From CANNDT01 sp945876205 (GTDB lineage: Bacteria > Acidobacteriota > Vicinamibacteria > Vicinamibacterales > UBA2999): a stretch of 27,495 nt of DNA. A program made the position numbers and the translations under genes. The stretch is from assembly GCA_947503365.1 (NCBI GenBank), contig CANNDT010000059.1, positions 1-27,495 of the forward strand, read 5' to 3'. Shown one piece after another: positions 1 through 6,671 of the stretch. The notes under the pieces are model-generated. The model was not told the DNA's origin and ran no database searches. It saw only the letters and a program-made list of their open reading frames with translations. Position 1 is the first letter of the stretch; the number at the start of each line of letters is the position of its first letter.

Positions 1-349
1 AGCTCACACAGTCGCCTTGATTCTTGAAGGCGCCGAACGTCTTCCACCCGCCGCTCTTGCATTGGTCTTTCGACGTCAGGAGCGGCCGGCTGAACACATA
101 CGCCGCGCCCTGGTCGGCGTTCGCACCCACGTCGCGACGGTTCGCGCCGACGTCGTCGGCATACGACCCGACGAGCGCCGTATCTCCATCGAGCGCGACG
201 CTCACACCGAAGTTGTCGCCCGCCGCACCGTCGCCAACTGTCAGTTGTATTTGCTGAAGAAGGGGTGCCGACGCCCAGGCGCCGGTGGTCATCGCGAGGG
301 CGAGCGTCACAGCGAGCGCAGTTACATGACGGTGGGAGTGTGTGGTCAT
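1..349 (-). CDS. Secreted FG-GAP repeat protein, N-terminal part (runs off the left edge)
   Basis: The minus strand is open from the ATG at 349 to the window edge, 116 codons. Residues 1-27 look like a signal peptide (THSHRH, then a hydrophobic ALAVTLALAM core, then AWASA). The mature part carries LTVGDGAAGDNFGVSVALDGDTALVG split over an FG-GAP/integrin-alpha-like repeat that binds Ca2+ in beta-propellers; GVSVALDGD and ALVGSYADD are its hallmarks. Then follows a CKSGGWKTFGAFKNQGDCVS-type motif (residues 97-116) common in secreted proteins of Acidobacteriota and Chloroflexota. An extracellular or surface role is likely, but the function is unknown. A TTATAC box lies six bases upstream of the ATG, so the transcript may be leaderless, though no good -35 was seen. 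Overlapping plus-strand frames (17-361, 24-257) are shadows. Confidence 0.8.
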   Translation of the reverse strand, partial: MTTHSHRHVTALAVTLALAMTTGAWASAPLLQQIQLTVGDGAAGDNFGVSVALDGDTALVGSYADDVGANRRDVGANADQGAAYVFSRPLLTSKDQCKSGGWKTFGAFKNQGDCVS

Positions 350-391
350 CGATGGGTATAACGCTGCAGGCAGGGAATCCGAACGTTCAGG

Positions 392-410
392 TCATTCCCG
401 ATACGGCGCG
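392..410. repeat. 19-bp direct repeat, left copy
   Basis: TCATTCCCGATACGGCGCG is identical to 942-960, exactly 550 bp away. On the minus strand both copies encode the same last residues, APYRE followed by TGA, in frame with the ORF that enters them. The ParD/ParE-like remnant lies between the two copies, as if it had been inserted at, or recombined with, the 3' end of the trypsin-fold gene. Confidence 0.8.
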
Positions 411-432
411 CATCCGTTGGGCGGTTCGAACG

Positions 433-682
433 TTAACTTCGGTTTGTCCAGTAGCCGGCACGGCGTTTCAGGTGGGCGAAGGCGACAATCACCATTTCGG
501 TCGAGCTTGGGATGTCGAGAGAGAAGGTTCGTTCGCGCGATGATCGCCTCGGCGACGACCGCCGCCAGCTCAGGGGATTGTTCGTGAAGGAATGCTGCGA
601 AGCGACCGAGGTCGGCGAGAGCATCCTCCGACCATTGGAGTTCTAGCGGCTCGGCCACGGCTGGAACCGCGCCGTTCCCCAA
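433..682 (-). pseudogene. ParE/RelE-type toxin, decayed by internal deletion and frameshift
   Basis: The frame from 682 reads LQWSEDALADLGRFAAFLHE, the ordinary start of a ParE-family toxin (helical hairpin that binds the antitoxin), and continues to LLSRHPKL near residue 60. After that the frame gives RNGDCRLRPPETP, which does not resemble the family. In the neighbouring minus frame the sequence EMVIVAFAHLKRRAGYW (about 440-500) looks like the ParE C-terminus (VVILAVRHGREAGY type). About 25-30 central residues that normally form the beta sheet are missing. I conclude that the toxin is dead. It overlaps the antitoxin gene upstream by 40 bp, the usual arrangement. If read straight through, the ORF ends at 392 in APYRE, taken from the 19-bp repeat. 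Confidence 0.7.
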
Positions 683-915
683 GTGCGTAGCCAGCGCACA
701 ACCCGCTCTTGTGGCACCGTCTGCTCGCCGGCCTCGATTTTTTTCCAGCGTCGATCGAGCTCAGCGATCTCGCCGGACTCGACGGCGATGGGCTCAGTCT
801 CGAGCGTCGCCAGTTCCGTGACCAACTCCGAAACGGTCACACCGAGTTCGGCCGCGCGTGCCTGGAGGACTTCCGCGGTCTGCTCGTCGACCTCGATTTT
901 GACGCTCGTGCTCAT
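643..915 (-). CDS. Ribbon-helix-helix antitoxin (ParD/CopG-like)
   Basis: A 90-residue protein starts at ATG 915 (MSTSVKIEVDEQ). SVKIEVDEQTAEVLQARA is a plausible RHH beta strand followed by helix 1, and GVTVSELVTELA is helix 2. The tail RRWKKIEAGEQTVPQERVVRWLRTWG has the amphipathic character of toxin-wrapping segments in ParD-like antitoxins, where VVRWL..WG endings are frequent. The 3' end overlaps the decayed ParE-type gene at 433-682. The antitoxin looks intact, so it is now an orphan that may still repress its own promoter. A longer upstream start (1062) would overlap the trypsin-fold gene and is unlikely. Confidence 0.7.
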   Translation of the reverse strand: MSTSVKIEVDEQTAEVLQARAAELGVTVSELVTELATLETEPIAVESGEIAELDRRWKKIEAGEQTVPQERVVRWLRTWGTARFQPWPSR

Positions 916-941
916 GGCACGAGGATAACGCAAGATTCGGC

Positions 942-960
942 TCATTCCCGATACGGCGCG
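942..960. repeat. 19-bp direct repeat, right copy
   Basis: Identical to 392-410. It forms the last six codons (stop included) of the trypsin-fold gene on the minus strand. Bases just outside differ (G391 against C941), so the identity stops at the stop codon. Too long to be a chance match inside 1 kb, and much longer than most insertion-sequence target duplications. Confidence 0.8.
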
Positions 961-2522
961 AAGTCTTGCCAGATCTGCGTCACCACGCGCGGGTCGACGA
1001 CCTTGGTGTCGGCTTTCGCCGGCTCCTTCTCCGAATACAGCACCAGCTTGACGGTGCCGCACTGCGGACCGAGCGCGCCTGGATCGAACACGTAGAGACC
1101 TTCGTCGACGGCTTCCTTTTCGGAGACGCGCATCTCCACCGTGAACGGATGGATCGGCGTCACTTCGGCCTCGCCGCAGAGGACGCGCATCCGCAGGAAG
1201 CCTGACTTGATGTGCTTGAACGGCGGCAGGTCCATCCCCTGCGTGCGCGCGGCGACGCGGCCGACCGTCGTCCAGAAGCGTTCGACCATCTTCGGCGTCA
1301 CGCGGATCAGCAGCACGGGATGCACGTCTGCCACGTACTCGGACCAGTTGCCGAACTCGAAGACCGGACGCGGGGGTGCCAGCGCTCGTCCTCTCTGCTG
1401 CTCCCCCTGGCTTGCCGCGCCGTACACGTGCACCGGGGTGATGAAGGCGATGTCGAAGTCGGCCGCCGACATCGGGAAGGGATTGAGGCTCCCCGCGCGT
1501 TTCGTCACCGCCTGCTTGAGCGCCTCCACGGGAAACGGCTTCGATGGCTCGACGGGAAGAAGCGTCGCGGCTGGCGGCGCGCCCTCCTTCATCTCCTTCT
1601 CCGCGGACGCGACGACGTCACACACCGCATCGACACGGATGATTCGCGAATCCACGATCGAGGTGAGCCCGAGGACGACGCCGTCTTCACGGAAGACCGG
1701 TCCGCCCGCGCTGCCGGGTGGAAGAGTGAAGTCGGAGGACGTCCCCAGCGTCAGGCGCTTCGGCTCACGCAGCGGAGCGCCAATCGTGAACAGATCCTCG
1801 TCGCCCGCCGGCAGCTTCGCCGGTTGCGCGCATCCGAGCGGAAAGGGCTTCAGCGCGGAGACGAGGCTCGGATCGATCCAGAGGACGGCGACATCCCGCA
1901 CCGCATCGGCCTCGAGCACGCGCGCCGCCACCTTGACGCTGGGCGACAGCTGCACCTCCACGGACGTTGCATCGCCGATCACCCGGTGATTGGTGGCGAT
2001 GAGGCCCTTCGCATCGACCAGGAATCCGGATGCGTGGCTACTCGGCGTCCAGAGGGAGACGACGCTGTCTTGCCATTGAAGCTGGAGGAACGAGGGATTG
2101 AATTCGAGCGGACCTGCAGCGATCGCGGCAGCACCCGTCTCGACTTCCGCGTTAGCAGCCGTCAGCTCGAGCGTTGCGTCGCTGCCGGCGGCGATGACGA
2201 TGTGCTGGGTCCATTGGTAGGCCTTGCCTTCGAAGATGGCCGGCTGATCAGATTCGACGGTGTAGGTGCCCGGGCGCAGCCGCACGTTGACCGTGCCATC
2301 GAGCGCGGTGAGTACACGCCGGGGCGCAGCGCTTGGCGGTTCGTCGCTGATGAGCAGCGGATGGCGCGGCACCGGCGTCGCCTTGCCAGCGGCATCGACC
2401 AGGCCGGCCTTGATGTGGAGGATGCCGACCTCCTGGGCTGCGGCCCCGCCCGCGCCGCCGGCGCTCGAGGTGACGAACAGCAGCGTCGCGACGATCAGCC
2501 CGAATCTTCCTGCTCGGGTCAC
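942..2522 (-). CDS. Secreted trypsin-fold (HtrA-like) protein with a degenerate catalytic triad
   Basis: A 526-residue protein starts at GTG 2522, which overlaps the TGA of the PIN-toxin gene (GTGA). Residues 1-30 form a signal peptide (LIVATLLFVTSSAGG...AAAQ). A carboxypeptidase-regulatory-like beta domain is suggested at 33-120 (DGTVNVRLRPGTYTVE). The protease fold spans about 150-310: GFLVDAKGLIATNHRVIG, VRDVAVLW and PPGSAGGPVF correspond to the His, Asp and Ser blocks of HtrA. Against the usual TNNHVI and GNSGGP, the His position is Arg180 (His179 lies beside it) and the Ser position is Ala272, with only Asp210 kept. It therefore probably binds rather than cleaves. The C-terminal 200 residues were not recognised. 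The gene ends in the 19-bp repeat. Confidence 0.7.
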   Translation of the reverse strand: MTRAGRFGLIVATLLFVTSSAGGAGGAAAQEVGILHIKAGLVDAAGKATPVPRHPLLISDEPPSAAPRRVLTALDGTVNVRLRPGTYTVESDQPAIFEGKAYQWTQHIVIAAGSDATLELTAANAEVETGAAAIAAGPLEFNPSFLQLQWQDSVVSLWTPSSHASGFLVDAKGLIATNHRVIGDATSVEVQLSPSVKVAARVLEADAVRDVAVLWIDPSLVSALKPFPLGCAQPAKLPAGDEDLFTIGAPLREPKRLTLGTSSDFTLPPGSAGGPVFREDGVVLGLTSIVDSRIIRVDAVCDVVASAEKEMKEGAPPAATLLPVEPSKPFPVEALKQAVTKRAGSLNPFPMSAADFDIAFITPVHVYGAASQGEQQRGRALAPPRPVFEFGNWSEYVADVHPVLLIRVTPKMVERFWTTVGRVAARTQGMDLPPFKHIKSGFLRMRVLCGEAEVTPIHPFTVEMRVSEKEAVDEGLYVFDPGALGPQCGTVKLVLYSEKEPAKADTKVVDPRVVTQIWQDFAPYRE

Positions 2523-2959
2523 GCCTTCAGCTTCTCGGGCCAGATGCGAACGCCCGCCTTTCTGCCAGCGTCCCAGAGCTGGCGGTCGAATGTCGCGAGC
2601 GTGATGTCGGCGCCGACCGCCTCTTGCCAGGTCAAGGCCGACGCCAGTTGCACAGCGTCGTAGCCCCGCAGCGCGTAGTCCCAGGCGAGGGCCTCCGCGC
2701 GTGAGACGAGCGCCTCCGTCACGGGGACTTTGGCGATGTCTGGCCATTGACTCGCGAAGGCACGCTGAGCCTTGCGTCCACTCTCCGGTTCGATGATCCC
2801 AAGCCGGACCGCCTTTGCCAGTGCCGCTGCCACCTCGGCTCGACTCACCAGAGACGTCGCGACCACGTCGGCGCGGGCCGACAGAAGGCCGGTCTCTCGC
2901 GAGCCTGGCTCCGCGACGTAGCACTTGACCAGCGCGCTCGCGTCCAGGTAGACAATCAC
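2519..2959 (-). CDS. PIN-domain ribonuclease toxin (VapC-like)
   Basis: A 146-residue PIN domain protein starts at GTG 2959 (VIVYLDASALVK). The four acidic positions that bind Mg2+ in PIN nucleases are present: Asp6 in YLDASAL, Glu42 in SRAEVAAAL, Asp101 in YDAVQLASAL, and Asp119/Asp125 in ADITLATFD. VapC toxins of this type cleave tRNA or rRNA; the exact target cannot be told from sequence. Its start codon overlaps the stop of the antitoxin gene (GTGA), and its own stop overlaps the start of the trypsin-fold gene in the same way, suggesting translational coupling through three genes. The longer frame up to 3184 overlaps the antitoxin and is not the real start. Confidence 0.88.
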   Translation of the reverse strand: MIVYLDASALVKCYVAEPGSRETGLLSARADVVATSLVSRAEVAAALAKAVRLGIIEPESGRKAQRAFASQWPDIAKVPVTEALVSRAEALAWDYALRGYDAVQLASALTWQEAVGADITLATFDRQLWDAGRKAGVRIWPEKLKA

Positions 2960-3234
2960 TCGCGATTCTCGCCGATCAGATCCGCCACCGTTTTCCGGCT
3001 GCGGCGCACTCGGGCAACCGGTGTCGCCGGCTTCAGTCGCCGCCCGCTCCACAAGATGCCACCCGCGGTGGTGAGCACCTCGAGTCGCTCGCGCAGTGAG
3101 CTGGCATCCGCGATCATTCGCGCCACCGGCCGACCGTGCTCGGTCACCACGATGGTGCCCCCACTCCTGACCTCGCGCACGCACTCGCTCAACTTGGATT
3201 TCAGCTCACGTATTCCGATGCGGCGTTCGGCCAT
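2956..3234 (-). CDS. Phd/YefM-family antitoxin of the PIN toxin
   Basis: A 92-residue protein starts at ATG 3234. MAERRIGIRELKSKLSECVREVRSGG is the Phd/YefM DNA-binding fold (IGIRELKSKLS at the start), followed by TIVVTEHGRPVARMI, its central beta strand. The C-terminal half (LWSGRRLKPATPVARVRRSRKTVADLIGENRE) should be the flexible segment that blocks the toxin active site; RKTVADLIGENRE ending next to a PIN gene is typical for Phd-VapC pairs. The stop overlaps the toxin start by 4 bp. Antitoxins of this family repress their own operon together with the toxin; no operator was identified in the short gap upstream. Confidence 0.88.
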   Translation of the reverse strand: MAERRIGIRELKSKLSECVREVRSGGTIVVTEHGRPVARMIADASSLRERLEVLTTAGGILWSGRRLKPATPVARVRRSRKTVADLIGENRE

Positions 3235-3380
3235 AACCTTGCTCCCTGCAGACGATGAGACTACATTCTAACACCTGCAACCACATCAGACCTGGCCCGC
3301 GATACCGCCAACGAGCGCTACGGCAACCGCAACGCGCAGGCGCGGATCCGAATGATCCGAACCGAACGACAATAGGCCGC

Positions 3381-4457
3381 GTGACCCTCGACGACCTGCG
3401 GCATTACGCGGTGACCCGCAGCCTTTTCACGCCCACCACGCTCCAGCGCGCCCTCGACAAGCTGGGGTTCGTGCAGGCCGACCCGATCCGGGCACCGGCG
3501 CGCGCGCAGGATCTGACCTTGCGTCATCGGGTGACCGGCTACCGCGCCGGCGATCTCGAGCGCCGCTATGCCGAGCTCGACGTCCACGAAGATTTCTTCG
3601 TCAACTACGGCTTCGTCACCGGCGCCGTGCAGGCGCTGATGCATCCGCGTGGCGGTGCGACGCCGTGGACGAGTGGACGCGGACGGCATGTCCGGACGCT
3701 GCTCGACTTCGTCCGGACGCGCGGCTCGGTGCATCCGCGCGAGGTCGATGCGCACTTCGCGCATGGGAGCGTGACCAATTACTGGGGCGGTTCCTCGAGC
3801 GCCACTACTCACCTGCTGGACGCGATGCACTACCGCGGGCTGCTGCGCATCGCTCGGCGCGAGGGCGGGATCCGGATTTATGCGGCGCACGAGCACCAGG
3901 CGGTTCCGCGCAGCGCTACCGATCGCCGTGCGCGTCTCGACGCGCTGGTCGACGTCATCGTCTGCAAGTACGCCCCACTCCCCGCGGCGAGCCTGGCGGT
4001 GCTCGTCAGGCGCCTGCGCTACGCCGTGCCGCAGTGGACCGGCGAGCTGACTGCCGCGCTTCAGCGCGCGAAGCGTCGGCTTCCCCATGCGGACGTCGAA
4101 GGAGTGGATTGGTATTGGCCCGAAGAGCCGGTCTTCACAGTCGCCGGCAACGATGACGTCGTGCGTCTGCTCGCGCCGTTCGACCCCGTTGTCTGGGACC
4201 GTCGCCGCTTCGAGCTTTTGTGGGGATGGGCGTATCGATTCGAGGCGTATACGCCGGCCGCCAAGCGACAGCTTGGTTACTACGCGCTGCCGCTGCTGTG
4301 GCGCGACCATGTCATCGGCTGGGGAAATGTGTCGGTGAAGGATGGAACGCTGCATTCGGACGTCGGTTACATCGCATCGCAGCCCAGGAGCAGAGTGTTT
4401 CGGCGCGCACTCGAGGAAGAACTCGATCGCCTGCGCATCTTTCTCGGCGTTAAGTAG
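3381..4457 (+). CDS. Winged-helix DNA glycosylase-like protein, YcaQ/AlkX family
   Basis: 358 residues from GTG 3381 (VTLDDLRHYAVTRSLF). The family (HTH_42, including E. coli YcaQ and Streptomyces AlkZ) consists of tandem winged helices and unhooks alkylated bases or interstrand cross-links. The motif LGFVQADPIRAPARAQDLTLRHR at 28-50 contains the Q-x-D signature (Gln32, Asp34) at the catalytic position of the family. RYAELDVHEDFFVNYGFV, APFDPVVWDRRRFELLWGWAYRFEAYTPAAKR (in two blocks near 285-315) and GWGNVSVKDG are further family hallmarks. Length is slightly below the usual 390-410 because the N-terminal extension is short. An in-frame ATG at 3255 is possible but the segment 3255-3380 does not look like family sequence. 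Likely role: repair of bulky alkyl adducts. Confidence 0.85.
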   Translation: MTLDDLRHYAVTRSLFTPTTLQRALDKLGFVQADPIRAPARAQDLTLRHRVTGYRAGDLERRYAELDVHEDFFVNYGFVTGAVQALMHPRGGATPWTSGRGRHVRTLLDFVRTRGSVHPREVDAHFAHGSVTNYWGGSSSATTHLLDAMHYRGLLRIARREGGIRIYAAHEHQAVPRSATDRRARLDALVDVIVCKYAPLPAASLAVLVRRLRYAVPQWTGELTAALQRAKRRLPHADVEGVDWYWPEEPVFTVAGNDDVVRLLAPFDPVVWDRRRFELLWGWAYRFEAYTPAAKRQLGYYALPLLWRDHVIGWGNVSVKDGTLHSDVGYIASQPRSRVFRRALEEELDRLRIFLGVK

Positions 4458-4508
4458 GGCGGGTCCTGAAGCTTGGCCGCCGCATCTGCGGCGGAGGCGG
4501 GACCCGCC
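4457..4508. terminator. Nested palindrome between convergent genes
   Basis: An outer perfect 10-bp stem, GGGCGGGTCC (4457-4466) with GGACCCGCCC (4499-4508), encloses an inner 7-bp stem, CCGCCGC (4477-4483) with GCGGCGG (4488-4494), and a 4-base loop. It begins at the last base of the upstream stop codon and lies between two convergent genes. There is no U-run, so it is either a REP-like element or a Rho-assisted bidirectional terminator. Confidence 0.5.
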
Positions 4509-4593
4509 CCGGCGAGAGAGAACTATCCCGGCAAGAAGCACTCGTGATGAAGACGGCTGCGGCGCCGGGACGCCGCAACCGTTATGAATGCTG

Positions 4594-5259
4594 TTACCGC
4601 CGCCGGCCGCGCGCTACCCCGTTGTTGTTGTTGTTGTTGCGCTGCGCGCGATATTCGTCCGACTGGCGCAACGCGTTCTCGAGGTCGCGCTCGCTCCAGT
4701 TGTTGGCCATGATCTGGTTAGTCCAGGCGCGAAGGCCTTCCGGGTCCGGGTTGCGGCCGAGCACGCCCAGGTAGCTGCGCCGCACGATCGTTTCGGCGTC
4801 GCGGTAGCTGTATCGGCTCTGGGCGCGGGCGCGGGCGTTTCCGTCGACGCGCTGGTTCCCGTTGTTGCCGTTGCCGTAGACGTTGCCGTTGTTGGCGAAT
4901 CGGCCGTTGTCGACGATATAGGACGACACGCGATCGTTGAAGCCCATGCCGCGCATGTCGCGGACGTCATAGTCGATCGTCTTGGCCTGGCCGCGGAGAT
5001 TCGGATCCCGGTAGAGCGTCACGACGGCGTTGCCGAAGACGCGGACGGACGAGACTCTGTCGTTCATCCCGGACGGCACGCTGTCTGTGGCCGAGCCGAC
5101 GGGAGAGCAGAAATAGCGGCCGCCAAAGTTGATGTCTTCGTAGAAGCAGACGCCCGATCGCGGCGTCGCTTCGCGGCCCCAGCGTTGGGCGGAGGCGGTC
5201 GACGCGTAGGTCAGGAGCGCCGCTCCCAGGAGAATGGCAATTGTCGTGTAGCGCTTCAT
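4594..5259 (-). CDS. Secreted beta/gamma-crystallin-like (peptidase inhibitor I36 type) protein with DUF4214 domain
   Basis: 221 residues from ATG 5259, preceded by GGAGAG. Residues 1-24 are a signal peptide (IAILLGAALLTYASTASAQ). Residues about 37-115 hold two crystallin-like Greek-key blocks: GVCFYEDINFGGRYFC and VTLYRDPNLRGQ, with matching NDRVSSVRV and NDRVSSYIV strands; this fold is shared with the I36 inhibitors (SMPI). An Asn/Gly-rich linker (GNVYGNGNNGNQ) follows, then a DUF4214-type domain: VRRSYLGVLGRNPDPEGLRAW...DLENALRQSDEYR. The tail has six consecutive Asn from a (GTT)n microsatellite at about 4620-4637, prone to length change. Extracellular; the function is not known. Confidence 0.8.
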   Translation of the reverse strand: MKRYTTIAILLGAALLTYASTASAQRWGREATPRSGVCFYEDINFGGRYFCSPVGSATDSVPSGMNDRVSSVRVFGNAVVTLYRDPNLRGQAKTIDYDVRDMRGMGFNDRVSSYIVDNGRFANNGNVYGNGNNGNQRVDGNARARAQSRYSYRDAETIVRRSYLGVLGRNPDPEGLRAWTNQIMANNWSERDLENALRQSDEYRAQRNNNNNNGVARGRRR

Positions 5260-5416
5260 GGTCTCTCCTCGAAGTGAGCGGGTCATGTGCTCACGACTGA
5301 TATGGGGCAACGGTCGTGCCACAAAAACCGCGCATTTCTCGGCGGTATTTGCGCCTACTGGGCCGAGGGTGTACTCGTAAGGCGACAACCGCCGAGCTCA
5401 CTGCGATACTGAACAG

Positions 5417-6022
5417 ATGCCGAGTACTCCAGATCGTTCGACGCGGTCGCCTTCACGGCCCGCGGTGAAGCGCTGCGCCTGGGCCGGGAACGACCCGCTG
5501 ATGCAGGCGTATCACGATGAGGAGTGGGGTGTTCCGCAGCACGACCCGCGGATGCTGTGGGAGATGCTGATGCTGGAGGGTTTCCAGGCCGGCCTCTCCT
5601 GGAGCGTCGTGCTGAAGAAGCGCGAAGAATTCCGAAAGGCGTTCGCCGGCTTCAACCCCGACAAGGTCGCCCGCTACGGCACGCGCGATATCGATCGCTT
5701 GATGAACAACGCCGGCATCATCCGAGCACGAGCCAAGATCGAAGCGACGATCGCCGGCGCCAGGATTTTCTGCGACATGCGCGACCGAGGCGAGGACTTC
5801 GACGACTACTGCTGGTCGTTCACCGACGGGAAGCCGGTGAAGGGCGATGGCAAGACCTTCCCAACGCAGACGCCGCTCTCCGAGACCATCTCAAAGGATC
5901 TGAAGCGCCGCGGCTTCAAGTTCGTCGGCCCCACCATCGTCTACGCCTGGATGCAGGCCGTCGGCCTCGTCAACGACCATTTCGTCGACTGCTTTCGACG
6001 AAACCAAGTTGCCAAAGACTGA
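5417..6022 (+). CDS. tag: DNA-3-methyladenine glycosylase I
   Basis: 201 residues; removes 3-methyladenine from alkylated DNA in base-excision repair. RCAWAGNDPLMQAYHDEEWG matches the Tag N-terminus. The zinc ligands are all present: Cys20 and His33 at the N-terminus, His188 and Cys192 in NDHFVDCF. LWEMLMLEGFQAGLSWSVVLKKRE carries the Glu and the aromatic pocket that recognises 3-methyladenine. The first 17 residues (MPSTPDRSTRSPSRPAV) are an extra Ser/Arg-rich leader, so a start nearer KRC is possible, although no better codon was seen. It converges on the MNT gene at 6057, and the stop lies where the HEPN remnant ends. A 70-bp degenerate copy of codons about 30-53 is found at 9711-9780. Confidence 0.93.
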   Translation: MPSTPDRSTRSPSRPAVKRCAWAGNDPLMQAYHDEEWGVPQHDPRMLWEMLMLEGFQAGLSWSVVLKKREEFRKAFAGFNPDKVARYGTRDIDRLMNNAGIIRARAKIEATIAGARIFCDMRDRGEDFDDYCWSFTDGKPVKGDGKTFPTQTPLSETISKDLKRRGFKFVGPTIVYAWMQAVGLVNDHFVDCFRRNQVAKD

Positions 6023-6079
6023 GCGAAGATCCCGTCGCGCGACCTCCAGGATCTGCTCAGCGTGCTCCCGGTCGTTCAT
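6011..6079 (-). pseudogene. HEPN-domain toxin, only the first ~23 codons remain
   Basis: From ATG 6079, inside the 3' end of the MNT gene, the frame reads MNDREHAEQILEVARRDL then RSVFGN. This is how the HEPN partners of MNT nucleotidyltransferases begin (a long first helix with LE.A..DL). After about 6011 the frame enters the antisense strand of tag and loses all similarity; no R-x4-6-H ribonuclease motif is present. A deletion or rearrangement joined the tag 3' end here. The toxin is therefore lost and its partner is an orphan. Confidence 0.55.
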
Positions 6080-6443
6080 AGAGAACAACGCCTTCCTTCA
6101 GCGCACGCGCGATGACGTGGTTCGTCGTCGTGCGCCACCGCTCCAGTTCGCTTGGATCAAAAAGCAGCACGTCTACAGGGTGGCGATCCGCGGGAATACC
6201 ACGTCGAATATCGCCGATGATTCGTCGTCTGCTCCGCGTCGGCGAGAACGGCCGGTCATCAATGACCAAGAGATCGATATCAGAATCGTCGTTGGCTGTC
6301 CCTGTCGCCTGTGAACCGAACAAGACCACCAGGAGCGGGTTGACCTGCCGTAATACCGCATCGCGCAGCGATTCCACGACTTGGGAATCGAAGTCACCAA
6401 CGCTCTTGAGCGGATGTCGGGAGGCGGTGCTCACTCGCGTCAT
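6057..6443 (-). CDS. MNT-type minimal nucleotidyltransferase (MntA-like antitoxin)
   Basis: 128 residues from ATG 6443. LFGSQATGTANDDSDIDLLVI gives the polymerase-beta signature: Gly43-Ser44 followed by Asp55 and Asp57, with the third acid probably Asp90 in HPVDVLLFD. In MntA-HepT pairs the MNT protein AMPylates and silences the HEPN ribonuclease. The C-terminus (HVIARALKEGVVLYERPGAR) is the usual end of these proteins, overlapping the start of the HEPN gene. Here that HEPN gene is truncated after about 23 codons, so this antitoxin stands alone. The start could lie a little downstream, since the first 18 residues are not typical. Confidence 0.82.
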   Translation of the reverse strand: MTRVSTASRHPLKSVGDFDSQVVESLRDAVLRQVNPLLVVLFGSQATGTANDDSDIDLLVIDDRPFSPTRSRRRIIGDIRRGIPADRHPVDVLLFDPSELERWRTTTNHVIARALKEGVVLYERPGAR

Positions 6444-6671
6444 TCTAGACGGTCCGGTGGCCTTTAGGCCTGGAGTTCGCTGAAACGTTGGCCCACCCAG
6501 CGCCTGAATCGCCCGTCCTGCCCATCATGCGACGGCGTCTGGCTGATAGAGATGCTTCTGGAAGCCAGTAAACACCTTACCGATCTCCTCTGCTCGTCCC
6601 AGGTCGGCCACGGCGTCATTCCTTCCGTTCTCGCTCTTCGCTCCCTCCGGGATCGCGACCTTGCGCGAATG
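6444..6671. other. Intergenic stretch, no gene recognised
   Basis: 228 bp between the MNT gene and the M48 peptidase. On the minus strand the M48 frame stays open for about 50 codons after its TAG (ending near 6530 in GFQKHLYQPDAVA), which looks codon-like but matches nothing I know. No hairpin with a T-run was seen. It could hold the worn end of a former gene. Confidence 0.3.

Noticed and set aside
1212..2663. Plus-strand frame of 483 codons opposite the trypsin-fold gene
   Set aside because: Arg-rich shadow frame; the minus strand has a signal peptide and a protease fold.
3318..4541. Long minus-strand frame of 407 codons
   Set aside because: It is antisense to the YcaQ-family gene, whose family motifs are clear; long antisense frames are expected at this GC content.
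4615..4645. (GTT)n tract as a regulatory repeat
   Set aside because: It lies within the coding sequence and simply encodes six Asn residues.
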